Origin: Leucobacter aridicollis
GTDB taxonomy: Bacteria; Actinomycetota; Actinomycetes; Actinomycetales; Microbacteriaceae
Direction of reading: 5' to 3'
Assembly (NCBI RefSeq): GCF_013409595.1
Contig: NZ_JACCBD010000001.1
Location: 310,001-374,000 of the forward strand
Length of the DNA: 64,000 nucleotides
A program made the translations under genes and the position numbers. Of the stretch, positions 10,205-18,360 are shown in pieces (the first letter of the stretch is position 1; the number at the start of each line of letters is the position of its first letter). The notes beneath the pieces were generated by a model. The model had not been told where the DNA came from. It made no database searches and saw nothing but the letters and a program-made list of their open reading frames with translations.

Positions 10205-10801
10205 GTGCTCCCCTCACAAGGGGCAGACCCGGTGTTCGGGGGACCAGCCGAGCCGGGTGCTCCCGCCGGAACGCACCCGGCCCACCCCGCGGCCGCCGGC
10301 CCGCAGGCGGGTGCGGCGCCGCAGCAGCCCGAGGAGATCGTGGTGCGGGTGCGGAGGCACGGCAGGCACCTGACGCTTCCCGTGCTGCTGCTGTTCCTGG
10401 TGGCCGGGTTCGGCGGGTTCTTTATTGGCACGTTCCCTGAGCCGTGGATGAACCTTGCCGCCGCGGGCGGCGCGGCGGCGCTCATCGCCTTCGGCGTGAT
10501 CGGCCCGGTCCTGGGCTGGCTCGCTCGGCGCGCGGTGGTGACGACGAGGCGCGTGATCCTGCACCACGGCTTCTTCGTGCGGCACCGCAGTGAGATCTCG
10601 CTCGCGCGTGTGCGCGAGGTCCGCTCGAAGCAGAACCCGATCCAGCGCATGTGGGGATCGGGTGATATTGATCTGCTCGTCGGGGCGGAGGCCACTCGGA
10701 TCCCGGACGCCCCTGGGGTGAAGCTCCTGCACGTCGCGCTGCAGGAGCTCTCCGAGCGCAGCTATGACGAGCAGGTGCGCGCGACGGCGTTCGGGCTGTA
10801 G
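10205..10801 (+). CDS. PH-domain membrane protein (bPH2/DUF304-like)
   Basis: 198 residues from the GTG at 10205, preferred because AGGAG lies 6 bases upstream; an in-frame ATG at 10172 has no ribosome site. A Pro/Ala-rich N-terminus is followed by two membrane segments (LTLPVLLLFLVAGFGGFFIG and a second Ala/Gly-rich helix). A bacterial pleckstrin-homology-like domain follows (RAVVTTRRVILHHGFFVRHR, SLARVREVRSKQNPIQRMWG, GDIDLLV). Such proteins are membrane associated with no assigned reaction. It lies 76 bases after the flotillin and is probably co-transcribed. Confidence 0.85.
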   Translation: MLPSQGADPVFGGPAEPGAPAGTHPAHPAAAGPQAGAAPQQPEEIVVRVRRHGRHLTLPVLLLFLVAGFGGFFIGTFPEPWMNLAAAGGAAALIAFGVIGPVLGWLARRAVVTTRRVILHHGFFVRHRSEISLARVREVRSKQNPIQRMWGSGDIDLLVGAEATRIPDAPGVKLLHVALQELSERSYDEQVRATAFGL

Positions 10802-10802
10802 C

Positions 10803-10823
10803 GGGCGGCGGCCCGAGCCGCCC
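10803..10823. terminator. Hairpin between convergent genes
   Basis: GGGCGGC (10803-10809) pairs with GCCGCCC (10817-10823), just after the PH-domain gene and touching the stop of the convergent nuclease gene. It could serve both strands; there is no T-run. Confidence 0.45.
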
Positions 10824-11524
10824 TAGGTGGTGCGCGCGATGAGCACGTCGATGAGTTCGCTCGCAAGCTTCACGAGGCGCTCGATCTCAGACTCGTCGCG
10901 ATCGATCCACCGGCATTCGGGGTCGCCGACCGGAACGAAGTTCTCGTGTCGCTCCCACACCATGAGCGTGCGCTCGGCGCCGAGCACGTACTGCTGCCAC
11001 CAGATCTGTCGCAGGTAGTTGCGGGGGATGCCTCGCCACTCCTTGTTCGTCGTCTTGATCTCGGCAAGCTCGAGGGTGCCGGTCTCGCGCTCGACGACAC
11101 CGTCGGGCGTGGCAAGGTGCCGCAGGTCAGTCGCCGCGTGGAACAGCGCGGAGCTCGGGCGAATGCCGTGCTCGCGCTCGACCCAGGCCGCAATCTCGGG
11201 CTCGCGGGCCTTACCGTGCTCCGTGTAGGCGTTGCCGATGAAGCTGCTGCCGTACATTTTCTCGCGCGCGGCGGTCTCAATCGAGCGCGGCGTTGAGAGC
11301 TTCGCGACGTCGGTCGCGGTAATGCCGCGGGCCCGTGCGCGCATCCAGGCCGCCCGGTCGGAGCCGTCGGTGACGATGCGGGAGAGGTGTGCACCGGAGC
11401 GGGCCGCTGGGCTGTCGGATGCAGAGATAAGCACCGAATCATTCTCGCACGACGCCCGCTGGTTCGCTGGAGGCGTGCCGCCGAGACATCCAAATTGCGT
11501 GCGTGCGGTAATGCGGGTTCGCAT
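10823..11524 (-). CDS. YqaJ-type viral recombinase/exonuclease family protein
   Basis: Up to 233 residues. The core has the PD-(D/E)XK nuclease signature of the YqaJ/lambda-exonuclease family: GNAYTEHGKAREPEIAAW (conserved Glu and Arg), ATPDG, the LAEIKTT E-x-K motif, and YLRQIWWQQYVLGAERTLM (Gln-rich helix). Members usually work with phage single-strand annealing proteins, but no such partner or other phage gene is nearby, so this is a stand-alone cellular copy. The start is uncertain: ATG at 11524 fits a -10 box (TATACT) just upstream, while a GTG at 11434 would remove 30 poorly structured residues. It is divergent from the response regulator. Confidence 0.75.
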   Translation of the reverse strand: MRTRITARTQFGCLGGTPPANQRASCENDSVLISASDSPAARSGAHLSRIVTDGSDRAAWMRARARGITATDVAKLSTPRSIETAAREKMYGSSFIGNAYTEHGKAREPEIAAWVEREHGIRPSSALFHAATDLRHLATPDGVVERETGTLELAEIKTTNKEWRGIPRNYLRQIWWQQYVLGAERTLMVWERHENFVPVGDPECRWIDRDESEIERLVKLASELIDVLIARTT

Positions 11525-11535
11525 GTCGGTGCATG

Positions 11536-11541
11536 AGTATA
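11536..11541 (-). promoter_or_regulatory. -10 box TATACT for the YqaJ-like gene
   Basis: On the minus strand TATACT ends 11 bases before the ATG at 11524, giving a leader of only a few bases. No good -35 box is visible at the usual distance. Confidence 0.45.
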
Positions 11542-11601
11542 CATCTGTTTGCCAAAGTTCGCCCCCAGCCCGCCCCCAGACGCGCCAGGCACTATATATG
11601 T

Positions 11602-12324
11602 ATGACTGCCGAGACGCTCACGAGACAAGATGGAACCATGGTGCGCGCCCTCGTCGTAGATGATGAGGAGTCGATAACCCAACTCATTGCGATGGCGCTT
11701 CGCTACGAGGGATGGGAGGTGCGCTCTGCCGCATCCGGAGAAGAAGCGCTTCAAGCGGTCGCAGAGTTTCAGCCAGATGTGGCGGTCTTCGACATCATGC
11801 TCCCCGACTTCGACGGGATGCAGCTCCTGTCACGGGTTCGCGCGAACGGTGAGATTTTCCCCGTCCTCTTCCTGACGGCCCTCGACTCCGTCGAGGAACG
11901 CGTCGCCGGCCTCACCGCGGGCGGCGACGACTACGTCGTGAAGCCCTTCAGCCTCGAGGAGCTCCTCGCCAGGCTGCGTGGCCTGGTGCGGCGTTCGCAG
12001 CTGCGGCTCGCCTCGCAGCCCAACCCGATCCTTCGCGTCGGTGACCTCGAGCTCAACGAAGACAGCTACGAGGTCTCGCGCGACGGTGAGCTCATGCAGC
12101 TGACCAACACCGAGTTTGAGCTGCTCCGCTACCTCATGCGCAACTCTGGCCGCGTGCTGTCGAAGGCCCAGATCCTCGACCGGGTGTGGAGCTACGACTT
12201 CGACGGGAAGCCGACTGTCGTCGAGCTGTACATCTCGTACCTCAGGCGCAAGATCGACGCGGGTCGCCCCGCGATGATTCACACAGTCCGCGGTGCTGGC
12301 TACATGCTGAAGCCGGCCGAGTAG
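11602..12324 (+). CDS. OmpR/PhoB-family response regulator (orphan)
   Basis: 240 residues from the ATG at 11602; an alternative ATG at 11638 would give 228, starting MVRALVVDDEE. The receiver domain has the acidic pair in VVDDEES, the phosphoacceptor Asp in VAVFDIMLPDFDG, the Thr in FLTALD and the Lys in DYVVKPF. A DNA-binding winged helix of Trans_reg_C type follows (TNTEFELLRYLMRNSGRVLS, VVELYISYLRRKID, IHTVRGAGYMLK). No sensor kinase adjoins it: the neighbours are a divergent nuclease and a convergent enoyl-CoA hydratase. It resembles TcrA/TrcR/PrrA-like actinobacterial regulators. A TATATA tract at 11593-11598 could be the -10 box, which would favour the later start. Confidence 0.9.
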   Translation: MTAETLTRQDGTMVRALVVDDEESITQLIAMALRYEGWEVRSAASGEEALQAVAEFQPDVAVFDIMLPDFDGMQLLSRVRANGEIFPVLFLTALDSVEERVAGLTAGGDDYVVKPFSLEELLARLRGLVRRSQLRLASQPNPILRVGDLELNEDSYEVSRDGELMQLTNTEFELLRYLMRNSGRVLSKAQILDRVWSYDFDGKPTVVELYISYLRRKIDAGRPAMIHTVRGAGYMLKPAE

Positions 12325-12328
12325 CGCG

Positions 12329-13135
12329 CTAGCGGCCGACAAAGACGGGCTGCCGCTTCTCGAGAAACGCGGAGGCGGCCTCGACCGCGTCGCGGGTGCG
12401 CCCGCTCGAAATGTTCCTGCGAGCCTCGCGTGCGATCGCGAGCGCGAATTCCGGGGTCGTGTCCGTGAGGTTCGCCTTTACGTTGCGCAGCGCGATCGGA
12501 GGTTTTGCCGCGAGCCGCTCGGCCAGGGCGCTCGCGGCGGCGTCGAGTTCGTCGTCGGGCACGACCTGAGTAACGAGGCCAATCCGCAGCGCTTCGCGCG
12601 CGCCCACCTTGTCGTTGAGAAAGAACAGCTCCTTCGCTTTCGCCTCGCCGAGCAGGCGCGTGAGCAGCCACGTTCCGCCAAAGTCGCCCGAGAGCCCGGC
12701 GTCGAGGAACGCGGTGCGGAAGACTGCGGTATCCGAGGCCACGCGCAGGTCGCACGCAGCGGCGATCGAGAGCCCAGCCCCCGCGCAACCGCCGCGGACG
12801 GCGGCAATGGTGATGAGCGGGCTCTCGCGCAGGAGCACGGAAATCTGCGTCGCCCCGAGCAGTTCGCGCACGCTCGCTTCGAGCGAGGCGTCATCTTTCG
12901 TGAATCCGCCGGCCGAGAACTTGTCGAGATCCCCGCCGACGCTGAAGTGCGCGCCCGCCCCGGTGAGGATCAGCACACGAACCTCGCCGGATTCGACGAG
13001 GTGCTCCAGCGCGGAGCGCGTCTCGCTCACCAGCTCATCGCTGAATGAGTTTCGCTTGTCGGGGCGGTTGAGTGTCAGCGTGGCAACGGCGCCCGCGATC
13101 TCAATCGTTGCGGCGTGACTTGTCGGTGCGTGCAT
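12329..13135 (-). CDS. Enoyl-CoA hydratase/isomerase family protein
   Basis: 268 residues, ATG with AAGGAG upstream on the minus strand. Crotonase fold: the oxyanion-hole segments are HFSVGGDLDKF and the AAVRGGCAGAGLSIAAACDL region, and AFLDAGLSGDFGGTWLLTRL carries the conserved Gly-rich turn. The position of the usual second glutamate is occupied by the SGDFGG segment, so the exact reaction (hydration or isomerisation of an enoyl-CoA) is uncertain. It acts in cytoplasmic acyl-CoA metabolism. It converges on the response regulator with only 4 bases between the stops and is divergent from rplJ. Confidence 0.88.
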   Translation of the reverse strand: MHAPTSHAATIEIAGAVATLTLNRPDKRNSFSDELVSETRSALEHLVESGEVRVLILTGAGAHFSVGGDLDKFSAGGFTKDDASLEASVRELLGATQISVLLRESPLITIAAVRGGCAGAGLSIAAACDLRVASDTAVFRTAFLDAGLSGDFGGTWLLTRLLGEAKAKELFFLNDKVGAREALRIGLVTQVVPDDELDAAASALAERLAAKPPIALRNVKANLTDTTPEFALAIAREARRNISSGRTRDAVEAASAFLEKRQPVFVGR

Positions 13136-13253
13136 GAGGAAGCTCCTTTGCTTCGGACGGTGGCGGGTGAACTCGCGCTGCCCTCACCCTCGCCTGATTT
13201 CCTGGGAGTACGGTCCACGCGGGCCCCGGTTTCCGTCGCTCGCGCGGATGTGC

Positions 13254-13499
13254 TATTCTTCTAGCTGGCCCAAGACCGCCGGTAGAGTTCGCAAGAACTC
13301 CGGAACGCTCGCAGGATCCAGAGATGGAAAGCGCGGGGACCAGCGCAGGTACAGAACTCCTTGACATGCGAACCTCGTTCCATGAATTTGAAGCTCCGTG
13401 CGTGCGCGCCGGAGCTTTTTCCATTTCTGGGAGCTGCTTCGTGCGGCACGGCCACCCGTGAGGCATTCGCCTCACGGCTACGACAATCAAGGGAGCGCC
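13254..13499 (+). promoter_or_regulatory. rplJ promoter and L10-type mRNA leader
   Basis: A -10 box TATTCT (13254-13259), with TTCCGT 17 bases upstream as possible -35, starts a leader of about 235 bases before rplJ. Leaders of this kind fold into a structure bound by the L10-(L12) complex, which feeds back on rplJL expression. The segment holds several short pairings, a terminator-like hairpin (13391-13420) and a second hairpin, 9 bp with an ATTC loop (13456-13477), just before the ribosome site. Assignment rests on position and hairpin layout, not a covariance search. Confidence 0.65.
13391..13420 (+). terminator. Attenuator hairpin in the rplJ leader
   Basis: AAGCTCCG (13391-13398) pairs with CGGAGCTT (13410-13417), followed directly by further T residues to 13420. 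It lies 80 bases before rplJ and looks like an intrinsic terminator inside the leader. Confidence 0.65.
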
Positions 13500-14009
13500 A
13501 TGGCTACGAAGGACGCTACGGTCGCCGATCTTCAGAAGCAGTTTGAAGAGTCGGGCGCCGTTCTGCTGACTGAGTACCGCGGTCTCACGGTTGCTCAGTT
13601 GCAGGAACTCCGCAACAGCATCCGCGAGCACGCGACGTACGCTGTGGCGAAGAACACGCTGACCAAGATTGCGGCCAACAAGGCCGGAATCACTGCGTTT
13701 GACGACGAGCTCGCTGGCCCGTCGGCACTCGCATTCGTGCACGGTGACACTGTCGCCGTCGCGAAGGCGCTGCGTGACTTCGCCAAGGCAAACCCTCTTT
13801 TGGTGATCAAGGCTGGCTACTTCGATGGCAAGCCTCTGACCGCCGCTGAGGTAGGCAAGCTTGCCGATCTCGAGAGCCGCGAGGTGCTGCTGGCTAAGGC
13901 TGCCGGCGCCATGAAGGCTTCGCTGATCGGTGCTGCACAGCTGTTCAACGCTCTGCCCGCCAAGGCCGCTCGCGGCTTCGGTGCGCTGCAGGAGAAGCAG
14001 AACGCTTAA
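13500..14009 (+). CDS. rplJ: 50S ribosomal protein L10
   Basis: 169 residues from the ATG at 13500 (AAGGGAG upstream). L10 anchors the L7/L12 stalk to the 50S subunit. Family features are [20 protein letters not shown] near the start, the conserved [12 protein letters not shown] segment and a C-terminal helix that binds L7/L12 dimers. Its codon use is richer in T-ending Ala/Gly/Val codons (GCT, GGT, GTT) than the neighbours, as expected for a highly expressed gene. It is followed 72 bases later by rplL. The frame is open upstream into the leader, but the ribosome site fixes the start. Confidence 0.98.
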   Translation: MATKDATVADLQKQFEESGAVLLTEYRGLTVAQLQELRNSIREHATYAVAKNTLTKIAANKAGITAFDDELAGPSALAFVHGDTVAVAKALRDFAKANPLLVIKAGYFDGKPLTAAEVGKLADLESREVLLAKAAGAMKASLIGAAQLFNALPAKAARGFGALQEKQNA

Positions 14010-14081
14010 GGATCGGCATCCGCCGACCGCAAACAATCTGTTCCTGCGCGATGTGCAGGGCAAACATCAAGGAGAATCATC

Positions 14082-14462
14082 ATGGCTAAGCTTTCGACTG
14101 AAGAGCTGCTTGAGCAGTTCAAGGGCCTGACCCTCATCGAGCTCTCGGAGTTCGTCAAGGCGTTCGAGGAAGAGTTCGACGTTTCGGCTGCTGCTCCGGT
14201 TGCAGTTGCTGCTGCTCCGGCTGCTGGCGCAGCTGAGGCTGTCGAGGAGAAGGACGAGTTCGACGTCGTCCTCGAGTCGGCTGGCGACAAGAAGATCCAG
14301 GTCATCAAGGTTGTGCGCGAGCTCACCGGCCTGGGCCTCGGCGAGGCTAAGGCTCTCGTCGAAGAGGCACCGAAGACCGTTCTCGAGGCTGCCAAGAAGG
14401 ACGCAGCTGAAGAGGCAAAGGCTAAGCTCGAGGAAGCTGGCGCTGGCGTAAAGCTTGCGTAA
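14082..14462 (+). CDS. rplL: 50S ribosomal protein L7/L12
   Basis: 126 residues, ATG after AAGGAGA. The N-terminal dimerisation helix ([20 protein letters not shown]) is followed by an Ala/Val-rich hinge. The conserved C-terminal domain contains [20 protein letters not shown], which binds translation factors. Full normal length. It shares the operon and autoregulated leader with rplJ, shows the same highly expressed codon style, and ends at a strong terminator. Confidence 0.98.
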   Translation: MAKLSTEELLEQFKGLTLIELSEFVKAFEEEFDVSAAAPVAVAAAPAAGAAEAVEEKDEFDVVLESAGDKKIQVIKVVRELTGLGLGEAKALVEEAPKTVLEAAKKDAAEEAKAKLEEAGAGVKLA

Positions 14463-14483
14463 GTTTTCGCTCTAGCGAACTGA

Positions 14484-14517
14484 AGGTGGGCCGTCCCGAA
14501 TGGGGCGGCCCACCTTT
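14484..14517. terminator. Bidirectional terminator rplL / baeRF gene
   Basis: AAGGTGGGCCG (14484-14494) pairs with CGGCCCACCTT (14507-14517), with extra CCC/GGG pairing in the loop. It lies 21 bases after rplL and 20 bases beyond the end of the convergent gene, with A and T ends on both sides. Confidence 0.85.
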
Positions 14518-14536
14518 GTGTGTGTGGGAGTGTGCG

Positions 14537-15646
14537 CTAGACGCTGAAGCGCACCTCCGCCCCGAGCTGCGACCCGCCGGGCACCTCGCTGCCGCGCAGC
14601 GCGAGGACGCGCCCGCCGCTCGCGAGCACCTTCGAAGCGAGCTGGTCGACGAGGCTGTACCCCGGGGTGCTGTCGGCGACGAGTCCGCCGACCTGGTCGT
14701 CGAGTGTGCCCTCGGGGTGGGCATCCATGTCGACGTAGAGCGTTGAGATGGCGCCGGCAACCGCCGCACGCGAGATGTCCGACAGGTCAGTGACCGCACG
14801 CCCGGCCGACTGGAGAGTGCCGAACGCCTCCTGCCGCTCAGCGAGCTCGTCGGCGTAGTACGCGTCGAGAATCTCGCGCGCGGCCGCATCGATCTCGGCG
14901 GCGCTGAGGTTGTCGGGATTGCCGGAGATGCCTGCATCGAGCAGCTTCGCGTTCCGCGTGACAGACCTGAACACGCTATCGAGGGGCTGTGCTGCCGCGA
15001 GGATGAGCGGGCCGCGGGTGCTTCGCAGCACCGGCGCGATGGCGCGATCGACCGCGCGAGCGTAGCCGAGCAGGCGTGCGTCGTGGCCCTCGGGGCCGTG
15101 CAGCCGTCGACGGTGGGAGTCGACGCCCGGATCCTCGACGTTGAACGTATCGAGCAGGTCGCTCGGCAGCTCAGGGACGGGGAGCTCGGTACCACGGTGG
15201 TCTGGCCCGATAACAATGAGCCTGACGTCCTTCTGGCTGAGCGCGAGCACCGTCGCGTCGTGGGCGAACGTGATCGTGCGCAGCAGCGGCACGACGCGGA
15301 AGTGGTTCCCCGCGAACCACTCGGACTCGAGCTCGTTCGGGAGCCGGTAGGCGACCGTGCGCTCCGGGCTCGCGAACACGACGAGACTGTGCGACAGGTA
15401 CCGCCAGAGCTGGGCGTCCTCGAGGAGGGCCCTGAGCCCCGCCTCGGTTGCAGCGATTTCCGCAGCGTCGCCGCCGTGCGCGGTGTGTTCGGCGACGGCC
15501 TCACTCACGAGGTTTCCGAAGCTTATTCGGTTCGCCTCGGCGTCGGTCGGCACCGGTGACGTTCGCAGCACGATGGTGATGAGGTTCGGGCGCTCGGTCG
15601 CTGCGAGCTGCTCGATCTCAGAACGGAGCGGAATATCGGTGTGCAT
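14537..15646 (-). CDS. Archaeo-eukaryotic release factor-like protein (baeRF family)
   Basis: 369 residues, ATG with AAGGGGGA upstream. The sequence fits the bacterial homologues of archaeal/eukaryotic peptide release factors (baeRF groups, closest to family 3 by pattern): an N-terminal alpha/beta domain (RPNLITIVLRTSP; SLVVFASPERTVAYRLPNEL), a middle RNase H-like domain with VRLIVIGPDHRGTELP, and a C-terminal L7Ae-like part ending GGRVLALRGSEVPGGSQLGA. These proteins are proposed to act on stalled or stressed ribosomes; the function is unproven. Lying next to rplJL is suggestive, but the gene is convergent with them. Confidence 0.75.
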   Translation of the reverse strand: MHTDIPLRSEIEQLAATERPNLITIVLRTSPVPTDAEANRISFGNLVSEAVAEHTAHGGDAAEIAATEAGLRALLEDAQLWRYLSHSLVVFASPERTVAYRLPNELESEWFAGNHFRVVPLLRTITFAHDATVLALSQKDVRLIVIGPDHRGTELPVPELPSDLLDTFNVEDPGVDSHRRRLHGPEGHDARLLGYARAVDRAIAPVLRSTRGPLILAAAQPLDSVFRSVTRNAKLLDAGISGNPDNLSAAEIDAAAREILDAYYADELAERQEAFGTLQSAGRAVTDLSDISRAAVAGAISTLYVDMDAHPEGTLDDQVGGLVADSTPGYSLVDQLASKVLASGGRVLALRGSEVPGGSQLGAEVRFSV

Positions 15647-15926
15647 GGGCGATCCCCCTTCAGCGTCGACGTGGGACTGCGGGTTCGCGCCCCACCTTGA
15701 GCATCCCGGCGGGAGACTCCCGCGGGATCCTTAGCCCCTACCTTGCCCGATGAAGCGTAAAAAGGGAATGATGCAGTTGTGCAACGCGCGTGCACGCGCG
15801 AAGGGAACGGCTCGAGCTCCCTATGCGCCGCTGCGCGCGATCGCGGCGGCGAGATCCTCAGAGGGGATCGAGGAGACGGTGCAGCAGCTCGACCTGCTGT
15901 AGCTGCCGCACCGCCTCGGAGCGGAG

Positions 15927-16064
15927 CTAGATAATCTGGCGCCCCTCGCGCTTCGCCTCGCGCGAGTCCTTAATGAAGGCCCGCACGATGACGAACAGCG
16001 TGCCCGTCACGATGACGGGCCAGACGAGCACGTAGGCGGTCAAGAGAACAACTTCCCAGTTCAT
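15927..16064 (-). CDS. Small membrane subunit of SSS transporter (45 aa)
   Basis: Product of 45 residues starting MNWEVVLLTAYVLVWPVIVT: one membrane segment (about residues 5-30) followed by a charged, Lys/Arg/Glu-rich tail. The ribosome site AAAGGAG lies 4 bases before the ATG, and the gene begins 10 bases after the symporter stop, so the two are surely co-translated. Very short single-helix partners of this kind (putative transporter small subunits, comparable to MetS in Na+-coupled methionine uptake) accompany some SSS symporters. The predicted role is assembly or activity of the symporter. Confidence 0.8.
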   Translation of the reverse strand: MNWEVVLLTAYVLVWPVIVTGTLFVIVRAFIKDSREAKREGRQII

Positions 16065-16074
16065 TGGTACTCCT

Positions 16075-17796
16075 TTACTGCTTAGTGGACTGCGCGGTCG
16101 CCGAGACGGCGTCGGGCTGTTCCGCAGCCTGGCCGTCGGGAGAGCTGGCCTTCGCCGCGATCTCCTCGACAGGGTCGAAGTCGCCCGTGCGCAGCTTGAT
16201 GAGGTCGAAATCGAACCGCTTGTTCGAGCCGAGCGTGATGAGCGTGCACAGGATCGTCGAGACCGAGTAGGCCACCAGCGAGCCCGAGAGCACCGGGTAG
16301 GTGTGCAGGAAGCCGATCGCGAACGGTGCCGCCGCCACGGTCGCGATCCCGCCGACCCAGAAGGCGACGCGCTTGCCGAAGAAGCCGAACGCCATGAGCC
16401 CGAGCACCACGCCGATCCCGATCGTGGCGAGCACGTCGAAGGCGATCGCGACCCAGCCGGTCATCGGGAGCCACTCGAATCGGACCGGCAGGAACGCTGC
16501 AAGCGCGACGACGACCGAGACGCTGAACGCGACGTTCGTCACCCGGTTCCAGTAGAAGCTCGCGATCACCGGGAACACCAGGGCGCCCCAGAGCGCACCG
16601 ACGAAGACGAGCAGATCGAGGATGTTGAGCTGCGACCCAGCGAAGTACATCCCGGCGGTCATCGCGATGACCATCGTGACGCGGCCAACGAGCACCATCG
16701 TGCGCGGGTTCGGCTTGCCCTTCGCGATGTTCTGGCCGTAGATGTCAGCCATCACGATCGACGAGAGCGCCGTGAGGTCGGCGTCCGCCGTCGAAGACAG
16801 CGAGCCGATAATCATGATGAAGAACAGCGCGAGCAGCGCCGGCGGCAGGTACGTCGCAGCCATCTGCGGGATGAGGTTGTTCACATCGCCGCCGATCGGC
16901 TCGATGCCGGCGTAGAGCGCGATGACGCCGAGCATGCCGACGCCGATGATCGTGGCGCCGTAGCCGAAGGTCGCCGTGACGAAGGTCTTCTTGATGAGAT
17001 CCTCGCGCACCGCGAACAGCCGCTGCGCGATGGTCTGGTTGCCGATCGCGTACGCGAGCACGGCCGCGATGTAGGGCGCACCCTGATTGAAGAACGCGTC
17101 GGAGGAGAAGAAGTTCGACTGCTGCGGGGTGAGGTTGTCGGCGCCAGCGACGAAGAGATCCGGGCCGCCGGCCGCGAAGAACACGACGGGGATGATGATG
17201 ATCACCGCGCCCAGCATGAAGAGGACCTGCATGAAGTCGGTGAGCACCGACGCCCTGAATCCCGACCAGAGGGTGTAGAGCAGCACGCCGGCGCCGATCG
17301 CGAGGACGCCCTGGCCGAACGTGAATGGCGAGAGCATCGAGATGAGCGCGCCGCCCGCGATGAGATTCGAGGTCAGGCTGATGATGGAGCCGAGCACGTT
17401 CGAGCCCGCGAGCATGAGCTGGCTCGAGCGGCCGTGGCGCGCAAACATGACCTCTGCGATGGTGTGTGCGCGGGGTGCGACCTGCCTGATCCTCCGACCG
17501 AACGGATAGATGAGCAGGATCATCAGGGCTCCCCAGAGCCCGTAGTGGATCGGGCCGGAGAGCCCGTAGGTGTACCCGGAGGTCGCGGAGGCGTACATCG
17601 ACGCGGCCCAAATCCACGTCGCGGTCATCGACGCGGCAGAGATGCCGAAGCCGACGCGTCCGCCGCCAGTCATGTAGCCGTCGGCGTTCTCCCGCTTCTT
17701 GCTGATGCGGAGGGAAATGATGAGACTCGCTCCAAAGAATGCGAGAAAGAGGGCGACAACGATGGGGCCCGAGAGTTGCTGGAGCTGTTCGTGCAA
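16075..17796 (-). CDS. Sodium:solute symporter (SSS family, Dur3-like)
   Basis: 573 residues from a TTG start with GAAAGGAAG upstream. About 14 hydrophobic helices. SSS landmarks are GYMTGGGRVGFGISAASMTA in the first helices, the LWSGFRASVLTDFMQVLFML helix pair, AIGNQTIAQRLFAVR and GSLSSTADADLTALSSIV, which holds the Na2-site serines. The pattern is closest to the urea/polyamine (Dur3-like) branch, but the substrate cannot be fixed from sequence. The 50-residue C-terminal tail is hydrophilic and Ala/Gln-rich. It is followed by its small partner gene. Confidence 0.88.
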   Translation of the reverse strand: MHEQLQQLSGPIVVALFLAFFGASLIISLRISKKRENADGYMTGGGRVGFGISAASMTATWIWAASMYASATSGYTYGLSGPIHYGLWGALMILLIYPFGRRIRQVAPRAHTIAEVMFARHGRSSQLMLAGSNVLGSIISLTSNLIAGGALISMLSPFTFGQGVLAIGAGVLLYTLWSGFRASVLTDFMQVLFMLGAVIIIIPVVFFAAGGPDLFVAGADNLTPQQSNFFSSDAFFNQGAPYIAAVLAYAIGNQTIAQRLFAVREDLIKKTFVTATFGYGATIIGVGMLGVIALYAGIEPIGGDVNNLIPQMAATYLPPALLALFFIMIIGSLSSTADADLTALSSIVMADIYGQNIAKGKPNPRTMVLVGRVTMVIAMTAGMYFAGSQLNILDLLVFVGALWGALVFPVIASFYWNRVTNVAFSVSVVVALAAFLPVRFEWLPMTGWVAIAFDVLATIGIGVVLGLMAFGFFGKRVAFWVGGIATVAAAPFAIGFLHTYPVLSGSLVAYSVSTILCTLITLGSNKRFDFDLIKLRTGDFDPVEEIAAKASSPDGQAAEQPDAVSATAQSTKQ

Positions 17797-18360
17797 GGGT
17801 GCTTCCTTTCAGATTGCGGATCGGCCGAGGCCGGTGGACCGAATGTGGAAGAAAGCAGCTACGTGGGGAAGCGGAAGAGGTAGAAGGGGGATGCCTGGGT
17901 CGTGCGCTCGTGAATCTGTGCTGCGCCACAGCGGTTCGGGGCGGAGATAGGGCGTGTCCTTTCAAGTAGGCGCACGCGTACGCAGCCCCGCCGAAACGGG
18001 TAGCGCGGTGCGTGCGGGGTCACCGAAGCGACCACCGTGACGGTGGGCGACGAGTGCCTGGCGGTGCAGCACACAGATCTGTTCGTTCAGACCGGCGCAT
18101 GCGAACTACCTGACCTATCAAGTAGTACATGAGATCACGGAGAACGTCTAGCCCCGCCCGGTTTCACCGCGCTTTGGCCTCGCCATTACTGCACTTCCGC
18201 TACTGCAGTTCTGCTACTGCATCGCTATGAGATTCGCTGCAAACCCTGGTGGGTTAGAAATGTCCGAGTAGTCTTGTACCATTAGCCGGTTAGCTGTGCG
18301 TGGTCGGGGGCATGCAGGCTCGCTCAGAAGATCATTTGTCGTCGCATAAGAAGGAAGCCC
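17797..18360. other. 564-base divergent intergenic region
   Basis: It separates the symporter (minus) from the ABC exporter (plus) and must hold both promoters. No convincing gene is seen. Visible elements are a short palindromic ACTAC...GTAGT around 18110-18130, three tandem TACTGCA boxes (18187-18221), and a TACCAT hexamer near 18277 about 80 bases before the exporter start that could be its -10 box. The AT content is somewhat higher than in the flanks. Confidence 0.5.
18187..18221 (+). repeat. Three tandem TACTGCA boxes with 14-bp period
   Basis: TACTGCA occurs at 18187-18193, 18201-18207 and 18215-18221, separated by TTC-containing 7-base spacers, an exact 14-bp period. It lies upstream of the ABC exporter operon, so a regulator binding site is likely (inference). 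Confidence 0.6.

Noticed and set aside
15750..15902. 50-codon plus-strand ORF (MKRKKGMMQL...)
   Set aside because: No Shine-Dalgarno or promoter, no recognised family, and it lies in the gap between two minus-strand genes. The basic composition is interesting, but support is too thin.
17797..18360. Possible RNA gene or riboswitch in the symporter/exporter gap
   Set aside because: No tRNA, known riboswitch core or stable extended fold was recognised; only short repeats and possible promoters.
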